DNA of 64,000 nt from Photobacterium obscurum (lineage in GTDB: Bacteria > Pseudomonadota > Gammaproteobacteria > Enterobacterales > Vibrionaceae). Position 1 is the first letter of the stretch. Each line of letters starts with the position of its first letter. This document shows, in pieces, positions 54,815-64,000 of the stretch. A program made the translations under genes and the position numbers. The notes below the pieces were generated by a model, which was not told where the DNA came from, did not search any database, and saw nothing but the letters and a program-made list of their open reading frames with translations. The stretch spans positions 1 to 64,000 of the forward strand of contig NZ_JAKRRW010000001.1 in NCBI RefSeq assembly GCF_026191635.1. The letters run 5' to 3'.

Positions 54815-55534
54815 ATGAAGGTAAACTTTTTTGCCACCTGTCTGTGCGACACGGTCAAAGCCGAGGTTGCCAAGAAGAGCGTCGAGTTATTGGAACAGCT
54901 TGGCTGCGAAATCATCTTTCCTGAGAAGCAAGGATGCTGCGGCCAGCCTTCATTAAATAGTGGCTATATTGAAGGCAGCAAGCCTGCAATGAAAAACCTT
55001 ATCGTCGCGTTCGAGGAAAATGATCACCTTATCGTTACCCCGGCCGGCTCTTGCGCCGCTTCAATCAAACGTTATCCGGAGTATCTGGCCGATGAACCTG
55101 AATGGGCAGCCCGCGCCCAGAAAGTTGCAGATCGCCTACTTGAGCTGACTCAGTTTATCGTCAACAAACTTGGTGTTGAAAACGTCGGTGCCCGCCTGAA
55201 AGGACGCGCTGTTTACCACCCGTCATGCAGCCTGATCCGTAAACTTGGCGTACGCGAAGAGCCATTACGCCTGCTGGCCAATGTTGAAGGCCTAGAAATG
55301 TTACCCATCAAAAACCAGGAAACCTGCTGTGGTTTCGGCGGTACCTTCTCGGTCAAGATGTCTGAAATTTCCGGTGAAATGGTGAAAGAAAAAGTCCACC
55401 ACATCTGCGAAGTTGAGCCAGAGTACCTGATTGGTGCCGACATCAGCTGCCTGATGAATATCGGTGGCCGTATGACCCGCGAAGGTCGCCCGGTCAAGGT
55501 CATGCACATTGTTGATGTCTTGATGAGTCGTTAA
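54815..55534 (+). CDS. lldE: L-lactate oxidation complex Fe-S subunit LldE (LutA)
   Basis: The 239-residue protein has two CCG domains: KQGCCGQPSLNSGY near 40 and QETCCGFGGTFSVK near 170, each with further Cys residues (CLCDTV, YHPSCSLIRKLG). LldEFG together oxidise L-lactate to pyruvate in bacteria without or beside LldD. The gene lies 110 bases after lldP and 12 before lldF. Confidence 0.93.
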   Translation: MKVNFFATCLCDTVKAEVAKKSVELLEQLGCEIIFPEKQGCCGQPSLNSGYIEGSKPAMKNLIVAFEENDHLIVTPAGSCAASIKRYPEYLADEPEWAARAQKVADRLLELTQFIVNKLGVENVGARLKGRAVYHPSCSLIRKLGVREEPLRLLANVEGLEMLPIKNQETCCGFGGTFSVKMSEISGEMVKEKVHHICEVEPEYLIGADISCLMNIGGRMTREGRPVKVMHIVDVLMSR

Positions 55535-55546
55535 GGGGACGCTGTT

Positions 55547-56959
55547 ATGTCGATGAAAACCAGTAATATCAAATTTAAAGATCGTCTAGACGTTCAGATG
55601 AAAGACGACTTCATGCGCAAATCTGTTGCCAACGCTCAGGAGCGCATGTTCACCAACCGTGCTATTGCCGCCGAAAAACTGGGGAACTGGGAAGAGTGGC
55701 GAGAAATGGGCATGGATATCCGTAACCACGTTCTAGAAAACTTGGACTACTACCTTCAGCAACTCAGTGACAATGTCCAAAACAATGGCGGTCATGTTTT
55801 CTTTGCCCGAACAGCAGAAGAAGCAACGGCCTATGTCGAAAATATTATTCAAGAGAAAAATGCCAAGAAGGTCGTCAAATCCAAATCGATGGTGACGGAA
55901 GAAATTGGCCTGAACAAAATCATCGAGCGCAATGATTGCGAAGTTGTCGAGACGGACCTTGGCGAATATATCCTGCAAGTTGATGACTGTGATCCACCAT
56001 CGCACATTGTGGTTCCTGCGCTGCATAAAAACCGTACCCAGATCCGTGATGTCTTCAAAGACAAAATTGACTACCAGGGCTCTGACGATCCGGAAGAGAT
56101 GACCCGTTATGTCCGAAACTACATCCGACATGACTTTCTGGAAGCCGATATCGGTATCACCGGTTGTAACTTCGCGGTAGCAGAATCAGGCACCGTTACC
56201 TTGGTCACCAACGAAGGTAACGCGCGTCTGGCCACCAGCCTGCCAAAAACCCACATTGCCGTAATGGGCATGGAGCGGATTGTTCCAACATTTGAAGAGC
56301 TGGATATTGTTGTCAGCCTGCTATGCCGAAGTGCCGTTGGCCTGCCACTGACAGGTTATGTCACTGCGCTGACAGGCCCACGTGAAGACGAGCACTGTGA
56401 TGGTCCGGAAGAGTTCCACCTGGTAATTATCGACAATGGCCGTTCAGATATCCTGGGCTCTGAATTTAAAGATATTCTGCGTTGTGTCCGCTGTGCAGCC
56501 TGTGTGAATACGTGTCCGGCATACCGTCATATCGGAGGCCAATCTTACGGTTCTATCTACTCGGGGCCTATTGGTGCCGTACTATCGCCACTTCTTGGTG
56601 GTTACGATGATTTCAAAGATCTGCCGTACGCTTGTAGTCTTTGCCGCTCTTGTCATGATGTATGCCCGGTAAAAATCCCGCTTTCAGATCTTTTATTGAA
56701 ACATCGTCAAAAAATGGCAGAGAGCAAACAGACCCCACTGCTTGAGCGCGCCTCCGTTGGAGCCTTCAACTTTGTTAATGCCCGTCCAATCCTATGGGGC
56801 AATACCGTGAAGGTTGGTGCGACGATGGCTAGCGGTCTGATCCGAAACGGCAAGCTACCGGTCAATGTCGGTGTCAGTGCATGGACCGAAACACGTGACC
56901 TACCCGATCCAGATGGCGAGTCTTTCCGTAGCTGGTTCAAAAAACGTAATCAGGGATAA
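55547..56959 (+). CDS. lldF: L-lactate oxidation complex Fe-S subunit LldF (LutB)
   Basis: The 470-residue protein has an LUD domain (about 65-290) followed by two 4Fe-4S motifs: [14 protein letters not shown] near 308 and [16 protein letters not shown] near 360. Length equals the family norm. It starts after AAGGGGA in tight linkage with lldE. Confidence 0.94.
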   Translation: MSMKTSNIKFKDRLDVQMKDDFMRKSVANAQERMFTNRAIAAEKLGNWEEWREMGMDIRNHVLENLDYYLQQLSDNVQNNGGHVFFARTAEEATAYVENIIQEKNAKKVVKSKSMVTEEIGLNKIIERNDCEVVETDLGEYILQVDDCDPPSHIVVPALHKNRTQIRDVFKDKIDYQGSDDPEEMTRYVRNYIRHDFLEADIGITGCNFAVAESGTVTLVTNEGNARLATSLPKTHIAVMGMERIVPTFEELDIVVSLLCRSAVGLPLTGYVTALTGPREDEHCDGPEEFHLVIIDNGRSDILGSEFKDILRCVRCAACVNTCPAYRHIGGQSYGSIYSGPIGAVLSPLLGGYDDFKDLPYACSLCRSCHDVCPVKIPLSDLLLKHRQKMAESKQTPLLERASVGAFNFVNARPILWGNTVKVGATMASGLIRNGKLPVNVGVSAWTETRDLPDPDGESFRSWFKKRNQG

Positions 56960-56970
56960 AGGTGTAAATT

Positions 56971-57744
56971 ATGGCTAATAACGACTCAGAAAAGACAATG
57001 GATCAGCAGCGTATCTATAACCGTGATAGTTTTCTAAACAACATTGCAGACAAACTAGGCCGGGAGCGCAAGACGACACCTGTAGAACGTCCAGCACTGA
57101 AGTACCGCTGCCACCATGATGTAATGGCCGAAGCAAGCCAAGAAGAACTCAAGGCGGTGCTGATCAACTATACAGAAACGGCTTTGGGTGCCCGTGCCGT
57201 CGAAACAACCAAAGCTGAGCTGGCAAAAACACTAAAATCTGTTTGCTTGCATTATTGCACCAACGAGGAAGAAGGAACTTCACGTCAAGACAGTGAAACC
57301 ATTCTCTCTGCGGATGAAAGACTACTGGCTCTGGTAGACCCGACCGAGCTGGTTGATGAGCAGCATTTTGTTCATGTTTGGGATCAGTCCGCTGGCTATG
57401 AACCGAATATTTCCATTGCAGAGCGGGCTCAGGTCGGCGTTGTCTTTGCCGAGCAGGCTCTGGCTGAATCAGGCACCATGGTACTGTATAGCAACCCCGC
57501 ACAGGGCCGGGCGATTAGCCTGTTGCCTGAAGCGTCGGTGTTCGTTGTACCGCAGAGCGCGTTGGTTGCCCGTCTGACCCAGGCGACAGCGGCACTACAT
57601 GAAAAAGCCAAACACGGTGAACGGATTCCGTCCTGTGTCAACTTCATTTCAGGCCCGAGCTCAACGGCAGATATCGAGTTAATCAAAGTCGTCGGTGTGC
57701 ACGGCCCCGTCTATGCGACTTACGTCATAATTAACGATATGTGA
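56971..57744 (+). CDS. lldG: L-lactate oxidation complex subunit LldG (LutC, LUD domain)
   Basis: The 257-residue product has an LUD-family C-terminal half (AEQALAESGTMVLYSNPAQG near 160; NFISGPSSTADIE near 230). This is the third subunit of the LldEFG complex. A strong terminator follows, which ends the operon. Confidence 0.92.
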   Translation: MANNDSEKTMDQQRIYNRDSFLNNIADKLGRERKTTPVERPALKYRCHHDVMAEASQEELKAVLINYTETALGARAVETTKAELAKTLKSVCLHYCTNEEEGTSRQDSETILSADERLLALVDPTELVDEQHFVHVWDQSAGYEPNISIAERAQVGVVFAEQALAESGTMVLYSNPAQGRAISLLPEASVFVVPQSALVARLTQATAALHEKAKHGERIPSCVNFISGPSSTADIELIKVVGVHGPVYATYVIINDM

Positions 57745-57776
57745 TCAGGCCTCGTATCCCCTGATCTCATCCCACC

Positions 57777-57811
57777 AAAAGATGCAGTCGTTACGGCCGC
57801 ATCTTTTGTGT
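57777..57811 (+). terminator. Terminator of the lldPEFG operon
   Basis: An AAAAGATGC/GCATCTTTT stem (57777-57807) is followed by GTGTTT. Confidence 0.8.
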
Positions 57812-57833
57812 TTCTGCCGCGAAGGCATTCACC

Positions 57834-57905
57834 TATACCCAAGTGACTTCATCTAGAAACCAATAGATTCTCGCTTAACAAGCACCCTGAAGTTACTTGG
57901 GTATA
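57834..57905. repeat. 72-bp palindromic repeat with TATACCCAAGTGACTTC ends
   Basis: The left arm TATACCCAAGTGACTTCAT and the right arm TGAAGTTACTTGGGTATA form an imperfect inverted repeat of about 18 bp with a short interior. The ends match the MITE at 44518. It lies in the LysR promoter region, 32 bases before its start. Confidence 0.75.
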
Positions 57906-57937
57906 TAATACTGTCAGTTTCAAGGAGTGACCGTACT

Positions 57938-58840
57938 ATGCCCCAAATTGATGATCTCGTCTTATTTACCCAAGTGATTGAGCACGGCTCTTTCAGCAAA
58001 GTCGCAGAGTTGAATAAAATCACTAAGTCTGTCGTCAGCAAGCGAATTAGCAAATTGGAATCAGAGTTGGGTGTACAGCTCATCTACCGTACGACCCGAA
58101 AATTGACCCTCACCGAACCCGGTGAAATCTTGTATCACCGCTCAAAAGACATTAATCCCATTGCCCAGTCCGCCTTTGATGCCGTTACCGGTTTCAGTGA
58201 AGCACTATCAGGACATATCCGAATGTCTGTTCCGACGATATCCGGCGAATTGCTATTAGCAGAAGCCGTCTCTGATTTTTGTAGGCTGCATCCCGGCATG
58301 ACAGTCGATATGTCGCTCGATAACCATTTTGTCGATTTGCTCTCAGACAATATTGACTTAGTGATCCGCACCGGCTATCTCGAAGACTCGAGCCTGATTG
58401 CCCGCCACATTTTCAACTCGCGCTGGATGATCTGTGCCTCGCCTGAGTACATCGAGCAAAACGGTATGCCACTGACACCAAAATCACTGCAGCACCATAA
58501 CTGCCTTGGCTATAACCAACAGAGTACCGGGCCATTTGACTGGCAGTTTATCCGAAATGGTGAGTTATATACTTTAAAAGTCGCGGGTAACTTTTCTTCT
58601 GATAACGCCGCAGCCCTACGTAAATCTACGCTCGCGGGCAATGGCCTCTCCTACCTGCCCACTTGCCTGATTTATGATGATCTGCAAAAAGGTGAGCTGA
58701 TAGAGGTTCTGCCTGAACATACCGGGAAGGTTGTTGGCATTTATGCGGTCTACCCCTATACCCGCAAGCCTGCCAAGCGAATACAAGCCTTGATCGAACA
58801 TATCCGTGAGCGATACATGGAAATCAAGGATCGGTTTTAG
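57938..58840 (+). CDS. LysR-family regulator (CrgA/DmlR-like group)
   Basis: The 300-residue product has an HTH at about 3-60 (SFSKVAELNKITKSVVSKRI region) and an effector domain typical of the CrgA/DmlR group (SGHIRMSVPT, then NIDLVIRTGYLEDSSLIAR). AAGGAGTGA lies before the ATG. It follows the lactate operon in the same direction but beyond a terminator and repeat, so it may or may not control lld genes. Confidence 0.88.
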   Translation: MPQIDDLVLFTQVIEHGSFSKVAELNKITKSVVSKRISKLESELGVQLIYRTTRKLTLTEPGEILYHRSKDINPIAQSAFDAVTGFSEALSGHIRMSVPTISGELLLAEAVSDFCRLHPGMTVDMSLDNHFVDLLSDNIDLVIRTGYLEDSSLIARHIFNSRWMICASPEYIEQNGMPLTPKSLQHHNCLGYNQQSTGPFDWQFIRNGELYTLKVAGNFSSDNAAALRKSTLAGNGLSYLPTCLIYDDLQKGELIEVLPEHTGKVVGIYAVYPYTRKPAKRIQALIEHIRERYMEIKDRF

Positions 58841-58960
58841 TCATCAGTTAGCAATCGCATAGACTGAACAAGCTTGGTCTAGCGCGCAGTAAACTGATGA
58901 TGCAAATCCATTAAATGGTCAGGGGTAAAACCAACCTCTTGAGGCTGGCTAACTTTCCAG

Positions 58961-59248
58961 TTAATTTCGCTTACGTTTGAATACGTCGATGCATAACTTC
59001 GATAATGACAAAGCAAATGCCGATATCGGGTTTGCAGCGTTATATTCTTCTAATGCGTAGATATAGTTCGACTTAAATTTCTCAACCGCTTCTTGTTCAG
59101 TTGCCGCATAGATGTAGTCATCTTCGACTTCGAAGCCTTGCGCGATTAATTGCTGCTTTTCCTGTAGAAAAGTTTCCGAGTCAGGATTAAGAAACGTAAA
59201 CTGCTGACGATGGGTATTCGGCTGCACGAAAAATTGATATTTGCTCAT
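58961..59248 (-). CDS. Hypothetical small cytoplasmic protein (95 residues)
   Basis: I do not recognise this product. It is soluble, with a central FEVEDDYIYAATEQEAVEKF segment that reads like a strand-turn-helix and a basic C-terminal tail (FKRKRN). AGATG upstream is a fair ribosome site. It is convergent with the LysR gene. Confidence 0.65.
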   Translation of the reverse strand: MSKYQFFVQPNTHRQQFTFLNPDSETFLQEKQQLIAQGFEVEDDYIYAATEQEAVEKFKSNYIYALEEYNAANPISAFALSLSKLCIDVFKRKRN

Positions 59249-59382
59249 TACATCTCCAATTCATTATCGTTACTGGCTCAATATAAGGCGAACGCTTCAA
59301 TAGCGGCACAAGTCATTTAATGATTTTCGGCACAACTCTAATCTGGAGCGGTATCTTTCAGTCTTACAGCGCTAAAATCTAA

Positions 59383-59407
59383 AAAGCCGGACTCATCGTC
59401 CGGCTTT
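59383..59407 (-). terminator. Terminator of mlc
   Basis: AAAGCCGGAC/GTCCGGCTTT is a 10-bp stem, followed on the minus strand by TTTAG. Confidence 0.75.
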
Positions 59408-59452
59408 CTTAATTTATATGAGAGGTAATTTGCTTACTTCATAAAGCAGAGT

Positions 59453-60667
59453 CTAACCTTCAATCAACTTCATCAGCAAATGACCATCATACATTGCCTG
59501 CTTAACCAAGGCAGCCCCGGGCATCGTGGCCTGAGTGTAGAAGCTGCTCTGCTCTATCACGAGATCCTTGTTATACACCGGCAATGACTGGGTGCGGATG
59601 CAATCCATAATCGCCGGATACAATACACTCTTGGCACGATTAAACTCGCCGCCAATGAGTATTTTTTCTGGGTTAAACAGGTTTACCATAATTGCGATGG
59701 CCTGGCCGAGATTATGGCCGAGCTCCACAATCACTTGCCGCGCCAACGTATCGCCTTCGACGGCTGCATCACAAATTTTCTCAATCGTCAGTCGCTTACC
59801 GTGTAGACATGATGGATGGCCTTCACGTAACCGCTGCTCGACCTGTTCAATAATCGCCTTTAGGCTAGCAACGGTTTCCAAGCAGCCATGATTACCACAG
59901 AAACAACGCTTGCCGTAGGGTTTGATTTGAATATGCCCTAACTCACCGATGTTGCCAATGCGACCCTGCAGGACCACGTTATCCAGCACAATACCGGCCC
60001 CCACCCCATGGTGAATGGAAACCAAGATCGAGTTAGCCACATCCCTGGAGTTACCAAACAGTTTTTCAGCCAAAGCCCAAGAACGGGTGTCATTGCCAAT
60101 AAACACAGGCAGCCCCGTTGCTTCATGAATCGCAGGACCCAGTTTAAGGTTATGCACCTCGTAATGGGGCATTTGCAGCACCACACCCTGCTCGGCATTG
60201 ACCAGTCCCGGCAATGACACCGCAATGGCAGTGATCCGATCCAATTCACCCACATGGTTGGCAAAAAAGGTATTGATCTCACTAAGTAGCTTATCGAGAA
60301 CGGCATCCTGTTGCAGTACCTCAATATCCTGGCGTTCTTCAACCAGAATATCACCACCAAGTTCGTGCAGGGCAATGGTGAGATACCCGCGCCCCAAACG
60401 AATAGACAAGAACTGCCAGCCTTCGTTAGCCGGAACCAACCCAATAGCCGGACGACCTCGACTGGTCGATTCCTGATACTGGGTTTCCTTAATCAGATGC
60501 GCTTCAATCAGCTCCCGGGTAATCTTGGTAATACTCGCGGGCGCCAGCTGACTACGTTTTGATAACTCTATACGTGAAATAGGGCCGTACTGGTCAATGA
60601 GTTTGTAGACGCTGCCGGCATTATTTCTTTTTATATGATCGATGTGACCAGGCTGAGCGACATACAT
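59453..60667 (-). CDS. mlc: ROK-family repressor Mlc
   Basis: The 404-residue product has an N-terminal HTH (about 5-75; PGHIDHIKRNNAG, SRIELSKRSQLAPASITKI) and a ROK sugar-kinase-like domain with the zinc site CFCGNHGCLE near residue 250. PGHID, RGRPAIGL and a C-terminal MKLIEG-type end match E. coli Mlc better than NagC. Mlc represses PTS genes and is sequestered by glucose permease EIIB. The start at 60667 has GGGAG seven bases upstream; the longer frame to 60772 is not needed. Confidence 0.9.
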   Translation of the reverse strand: MYVAQPGHIDHIKRNNAGSVYKLIDQYGPISRIELSKRSQLAPASITKITRELIEAHLIKETQYQESTSRGRPAIGLVPANEGWQFLSIRLGRGYLTIALHELGGDILVEERQDIEVLQQDAVLDKLLSEINTFFANHVGELDRITAIAVSLPGLVNAEQGVVLQMPHYEVHNLKLGPAIHEATGLPVFIGNDTRSWALAEKLFGNSRDVANSILVSIHHGVGAGIVLDNVVLQGRIGNIGELGHIQIKPYGKRCFCGNHGCLETVASLKAIIEQVEQRLREGHPSCLHGKRLTIEKICDAAVEGDTLARQVIVELGHNLGQAIAIMVNLFNPEKILIGGEFNRAKSVLYPAIMDCIRTQSLPVYNKDLVIEQSSFYTQATMPGAALVKQAMYDGHLLMKLIEG

Positions 60668-61041
60668 GCCAATACTCCCGACATAAAAAGTGATAAAAAT
60701 ATACAGATTGAATTTTTTTACTTTGCGAACTAATTGTGAAGTCGAATCTTTCAAGGACGTGACATGCATCACGACGAATAGGTAAAGAAACCCATTTTTT
60801 GTGCTTGCACCAAGGGGAAAACGTGACTTTTCGTAATGATTTTTTTACCAGCGAAATTTAAAGTATGCTCCCAAAACACACTAATTGCCCTCAATAGAAA
60901 CTAACATCACCGATATTAAGCATATTTTATATGCCATTTTTACCTAAAGACAATCATAAAGAGTTTTGACATAATGCTCTGCTGCTATTTTGCAGATGCT
61001 CTGTCGCAACAAGAAATGTTCAACTCGCCACGAGGTTAGCG
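60668..61041. promoter_or_regulatory. Divergent control region of mlc and queE
   Basis: The 374 bases without a gene are AT-rich in the middle and must carry both promoters. The CRP-like site at 60759-60772 is the only clear operator. No preQ1 riboswitch signature is seen before queE. Confidence 0.5.
60759..60772. promoter_or_regulatory. CRP-like site upstream of mlc
   Basis: GTGA-N6-TCAC (GTGACATGCATCAC) matches the CRP core spacing and lies about 92 bases before the mlc start. E. coli mlc is also CRP-controlled. Confidence 0.5.
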
Positions 61042-61710
61042 GTGTACAAAATTAACGAAGTCTTTGAAACCATTCAAGGTGAAGGTGTTTTTACCGGCGT
61101 TCCTGCCATTTTTGTCCGGTTACAGGTCTGCCCTGTCGGTTGCTCATGGTGTGACACCAAGCAAACTTGGACAGCGGAACCACAGGATCTTACGACCTTG
61201 GAAGACATCATGGCAAAAAAAGCGGATTCACCGCTTTGGACCAATATTGATGCCAGTGGTCTGGTTAAACTTCTGCAAGACCAAGGCTACACGGCGAAGC
61301 ATGTCGTTATAACTGGTGGCGAACCCTGCATCTATGACCTTGTCCCGCTAACTCTTGCCCTTGAAAATGCAGGATTCCGGTGCCAGATCGAAACCAGCGG
61401 CACATCGGAGATCAAAGCGACTAATGATACCTGGGTGACGGTATCACCTAAAATCAATATGAAAGCCAAGCTGCCAGTGCTTCCTTCGGCGCTTGAACGA
61501 GCAAATGAGATTAAGCACCCTGTAGGCACCACAAAAGATATTGAGCAATTGGATTCGCTGCTCAACGGCGTGGCGCTCAAGCCTGATGTCACGATTGCCC
61601 TGCAACCAATCAGCCAGAAACCACGCGCTACCGAACTTTGTATCGAAACATGTGTACAGCGGAACTGGCGCCTTTCAATCCAGACACATAAGTATTTGGC
61701 TATTGCCTAG
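61042..61710 (+). CDS. queE: 7-carboxy-7-deazaguanine synthase
   Basis: This 222-residue radical-SAM enzyme of queuosine synthesis turns 6-carboxytetrahydropterin into CDG. The cluster motif is CPVGCSWC (C-x3-C-x2-C), preceded by FETIQGEG. VITGGEPCIYDL near 95 binds SAM. It starts at GTG 61042 with GAGG upstream. No queC or queD lies next to it here. Confidence 0.94.
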   Translation: MYKINEVFETIQGEGVFTGVPAIFVRLQVCPVGCSWCDTKQTWTAEPQDLTTLEDIMAKKADSPLWTNIDASGLVKLLQDQGYTAKHVVITGGEPCIYDLVPLTLALENAGFRCQIETSGTSEIKATNDTWVTVSPKINMKAKLPVLPSALERANEIKHPVGTTKDIEQLDSLLNGVALKPDVTIALQPISQKPRATELCIETCVQRNWRLSIQTHKYLAIA

Positions 61711-61753
61711 GGCTTATCTCAAAACCTTGTCTCAAAGCCTTCTCAACCATTAC

Positions 61754-61785
61754 TCCAAGCCGCTATTTCATCGCGGCTTGGTTGT
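61754..61785 (+). terminator. Terminator after queE
   Basis: A perfect 9-bp stem CCAAGCCGC/GCGGCTTGG is followed by TTGTT. Confidence 0.75.
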
Positions 61786-61962
61786 TATAACAACCTTACT
61801 TTTTCTCTGACTTTCACGTAGTTACCCTTCGCCCATACGATTGAGATTCTTACATCTTAGATCTATGCCCTATCTCCAAGATCCCGCTACGCCTTTAACA
61901 ATTGTTATAGCTCGCAAACCTATACTGAGCGCAAAACATAATAAATGTTTGGGGAAATTATT

Positions 61963-64000
61963 ATGCGCGCATATCTAGGATATTGTCTTTTTGCGGCCTG
62001 TTGTCTATTGCTTGGCGGCTGTGGTGGCGGAGGAAAAAGCGATCCACCGGTCGCAGAAGGCGAAGCGGCCCCAACCTCGACCAAGTTTACTATCACCGTT
62101 GATACACCGGCAGGGTTATCAACGGCAAATCACCATCTCCCTTCACTCATCAGCAAAGCTTATGCCGAAGCTCAAACTACACTGAATGAACAGAATTTTG
62201 CCGCTGTCTGGCTGGACGGTAAAGGCAATGTACTGGAGCAAATTGAAATAACCAGTTGGGAAAACATGGACAATGGCACCTACGTGATAGAAGCAGGTAC
62301 CCGCATCCGGCTCAACGCAGTATTATTGATTGACTTGTTTACCACTCCAGTTTTTACGGTTGGTGAAGCCCTCCCGAGCAATCTGTATATGGTGCCGCTC
62401 GCGGAAGATAGAATGACCGTCAACCTGAAGTCTTCTCTGGCTTTCTATGCGTTGGCTCAACGGGTGGTCCAAGATGAGAGTTGGGGGATATTCGAAGAGA
62501 CCATCCTCGAGCCCTCAAGGAACAAAGTCTTCCAAGCCCAACAAGATCTCAATACTATTGCCGACGATCTTGAAGCCACCTTACTGCCGCAAGTTGGCCT
62601 GCAAAACCTCAGACTTCGCGATCTACTCTCCCTTTCTTTGGTAAAGGGGATGCTAGAAGGCAGAATGGAGCGCTTTGTCGCAGAGCAAAACGCAGTCAAA
62701 GCCAATATCGAAGAGATTTTGACTGACGGTTACTGGACAGTCAGCACCTTCAGCTCCAATGATGGAAGCGGCATCCTATCCGATAAAATGACCTACGATG
62801 GGCAAGAGACCAGTTATACCGAATATCGATGGGATAAAAACGGTGACGAAGATATCTCTCTCAACGAATTCTTTAACTACTTAAGCGGCTCAACCACATT
62901 CGGTTCTGAAGATATCAAGCACCAGATCTTGACGGCTGATGGTTGGACCGGGTTATTCGACTATCTGAAAGTCGAGGTCTCTACGGCTGCCTCTATGCTG
63001 CTTACCGATGCCGCACTCGAAAAAGAAGACGAGGCTGGCATTATGCTCGAAGCCAATGTTTACCCACTGGCTAACAAGAAAATGCACGACTTTCTTTCTA
63101 GTAAAGATAATTATTCCGTCACCCGCTACATTAAGCCGGATGAGCAATTTAGCGATACAGCCTTTGGCTTTTATTTCACCTGGCGCCCCGAGAACGAAAC
63201 ATACCTGCTTTGTGACAACAGAAATGATAATCCAGCCTGTCGGATCTCCCCGCAGTCGCAACCGGGTACCTATTACACCTCTCTTGCAGACGTGCGCACC
63301 CCGTCTGACTCAGTAGCGATAACCATTGATGATGTGAACGGGTTCAAGCTTGCTGACAATGTCATCGTCGAGGTGATTGACGACAACAACTTCACCGCTC
63401 GATATTGGGTCAATATTGCTGCAAATAACTGGAATGTTCAGGAGACGAGCGTCTGGGCACCAACGAGTGTCGCCGGCAAATCGATGATCCGCCTGGAAGT
63501 CCCCCAGAATATCAAAAAACTTGCCGCCAATTATGCGTTTGAGCACAGAAACCTTTTCTTGGTTGAAGACCGTGGTTTTGTCAATATTGGTGAAACCCTC
63601 CTCGACGGAGAAACCTTCCATTTCTCAGGCTTTGACAATAATGCCAAGGCACAAATATTTGCTGCTGCCAGCCGCAGCAACTTGCCTCCATTTGGTAGTT
63701 GCACCTTTGGTAACTCTCTGCCAGCCAATGAGGACAACTACCTTAATGCCGTTACCGAATGTGGCGGTGACGAGCGGTTCACCACTCAGGCAATCAATAG
63801 CCTTCTCGAACAGCACTTAGTACAGGTTTCCGAAGAGGGTGATGTGGCAGCCATTATTCTGGCTAATGACAATACTTGGAAGTTCTATGACAACAGCGTG
63901 CTCCAAGACGCCAACCGCGAGTGGGAACTGACACAAGAAGGCTATTTGAAACTGACACCTAACGTCTCACAACCCGAAAACTTCGATTACTGGGCACAGA
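61963..64000 (+). CDS. Large lipoprotein of unknown function, N-terminal part (runs off right edge)
   Basis: The frame is open from ATG 61963 (GGGGAAA upstream) to the window end, 679 residues. The lipobox is LGGC near residue 21, followed by a Gly-rich stretch. An EF-hand-like calcium loop lies at residues 291-302 (DKNGDEDISLNE). Several Cys pairs occur later (CDNRNDNPAC, CTFGNS...TECGG), in line with periplasmic or surface export. I do not recognise the family. Confidence 0.75.
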   Translation, partial: MRAYLGYCLFAACCLLLGGCGGGGKSDPPVAEGEAAPTSTKFTITVDTPAGLSTANHHLPSLISKAYAEAQTTLNEQNFAAVWLDGKGNVLEQIEITSWENMDNGTYVIEAGTRIRLNAVLLIDLFTTPVFTVGEALPSNLYMVPLAEDRMTVNLKSSLAFYALAQRVVQDESWGIFEETILEPSRNKVFQAQQDLNTIADDLEATLLPQVGLQNLRLRDLLSLSLVKGMLEGRMERFVAEQNAVKANIEEILTDGYWTVSTFSSNDGSGILSDKMTYDGQETSYTEYRWDKNGDEDISLNEFFNYLSGSTTFGSEDIKHQILTADGWTGLFDYLKVEVSTAASMLLTDAALEKEDEAGIMLEANVYPLANKKMHDFLSSKDNYSVTRYIKPDEQFSDTAFGFYFTWRPENETYLLCDNRNDNPACRISPQSQPGTYYTSLADVRTPSDSVAITIDDVNGFKLADNVIVEVIDDNNFTARYWVNIAANNWNVQETSVWAPTSVAGKSMIRLEVPQNIKKLAANYAFEHRNLFLVEDRGFVNIGETLLDGETFHFSGFDNNAKAQIFAAASRSNLPPFGSCTFGNSLPANEDNYLNAVTECGGDERFTTQAINSLLEQHLVQVSEEGDVAAIILANDNTWKFYDNSVLQDANREWELTQEGYLKLTPNVSQPENFDYWAQ

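Overview
The window reads as a chromosomal segment of a marine gammaproteobacterium of the Vibrionaceae, most likely Photobacterium or a close relative. This is an inference from gene content (LapA-type adhesin locus, HtpX, Mlc, QueE, bioA/bioBFCD, lldPEFG, a VpsT/CsgD-like regulator), from protein resemblance to E. coli and Vibrio families, and from several copies of a palindromic element whose ends read TATACCCAAGTGACTTC, a repeat style I associate with Vibrionaceae genomes. No phage, integrase, transposase or CRISPR array is visible.

Region 1 (1-9.7 kb) is a complete c-di-GMP-controlled giant-adhesin locus. The N-terminus of a LapA-like adhesin runs off the left edge on the minus strand. 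Divergent from it lie lapC, lapE, an OmpA-like lipoprotein, lapG, lapD and lapB, all tightly packed or overlapping. The adhesin carries a TAAG motif at residues 123-126 that matches the LapG cleavage-site type. LapG has its Cys-His-Asp triad and LapD has degenerate GGDEF and EAL motifs.

Region 2 (9.9-28 kb) is metabolic and housekeeping: an orphan xdhC, a large six-hairpin-glycosidase lipoprotein with a divergent LysR gene, a two-subunit bacterioferritin operon, a CPA2 antiporter, a small potassium-channel-like protein, a HypT-like LysR next to iadA and a DcuC-type transporter, a DUF4442 thioesterase-like gene, an 8-oxoguanine-deaminase-like amidohydrolase with a RutR-like TetR neighbour, a broken flavoprotein disulfide reductase, and a DMT exporter.

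Region 3 (28-37 kb) is AT-richer accessory DNA ending at a tRNA-Ser(UGA) gene. It holds a leukocidin-family beta-pore-forming toxin, a 270-bp MITE whose inverted repeat supplies the stop codon of the neighbouring gene, and a chaperone-usher fimbrial operon with two chaperones and a very Lys/Tyr-rich subunit. A VpsT/CsgD-like LuxR regulator with a WLPR motif sits at its head. Together with region 1 this gives two surface-adhesion systems that could both answer to c-di-GMP.

Region 4 (37-64 kb) is mostly core: an EamA exporter divergent from a MocR regulator, a PQQ-type aldose sugar dehydrogenase, an MFS transporter preceded by a tiny coupled ORF, htpX, a second MITE followed by a run of hairpins, the biotin genes (bioDCFB divergent from bioA over a probable BirA operator), a Lon-N-domain protein, a DCC-family protein, the L-lactate operon lldP-lldE-lldF-lldG, a LysR gene behind a 72-bp palindromic repeat, mlc, queE, and the beginning of a large lipoprotein that runs off the right edge.
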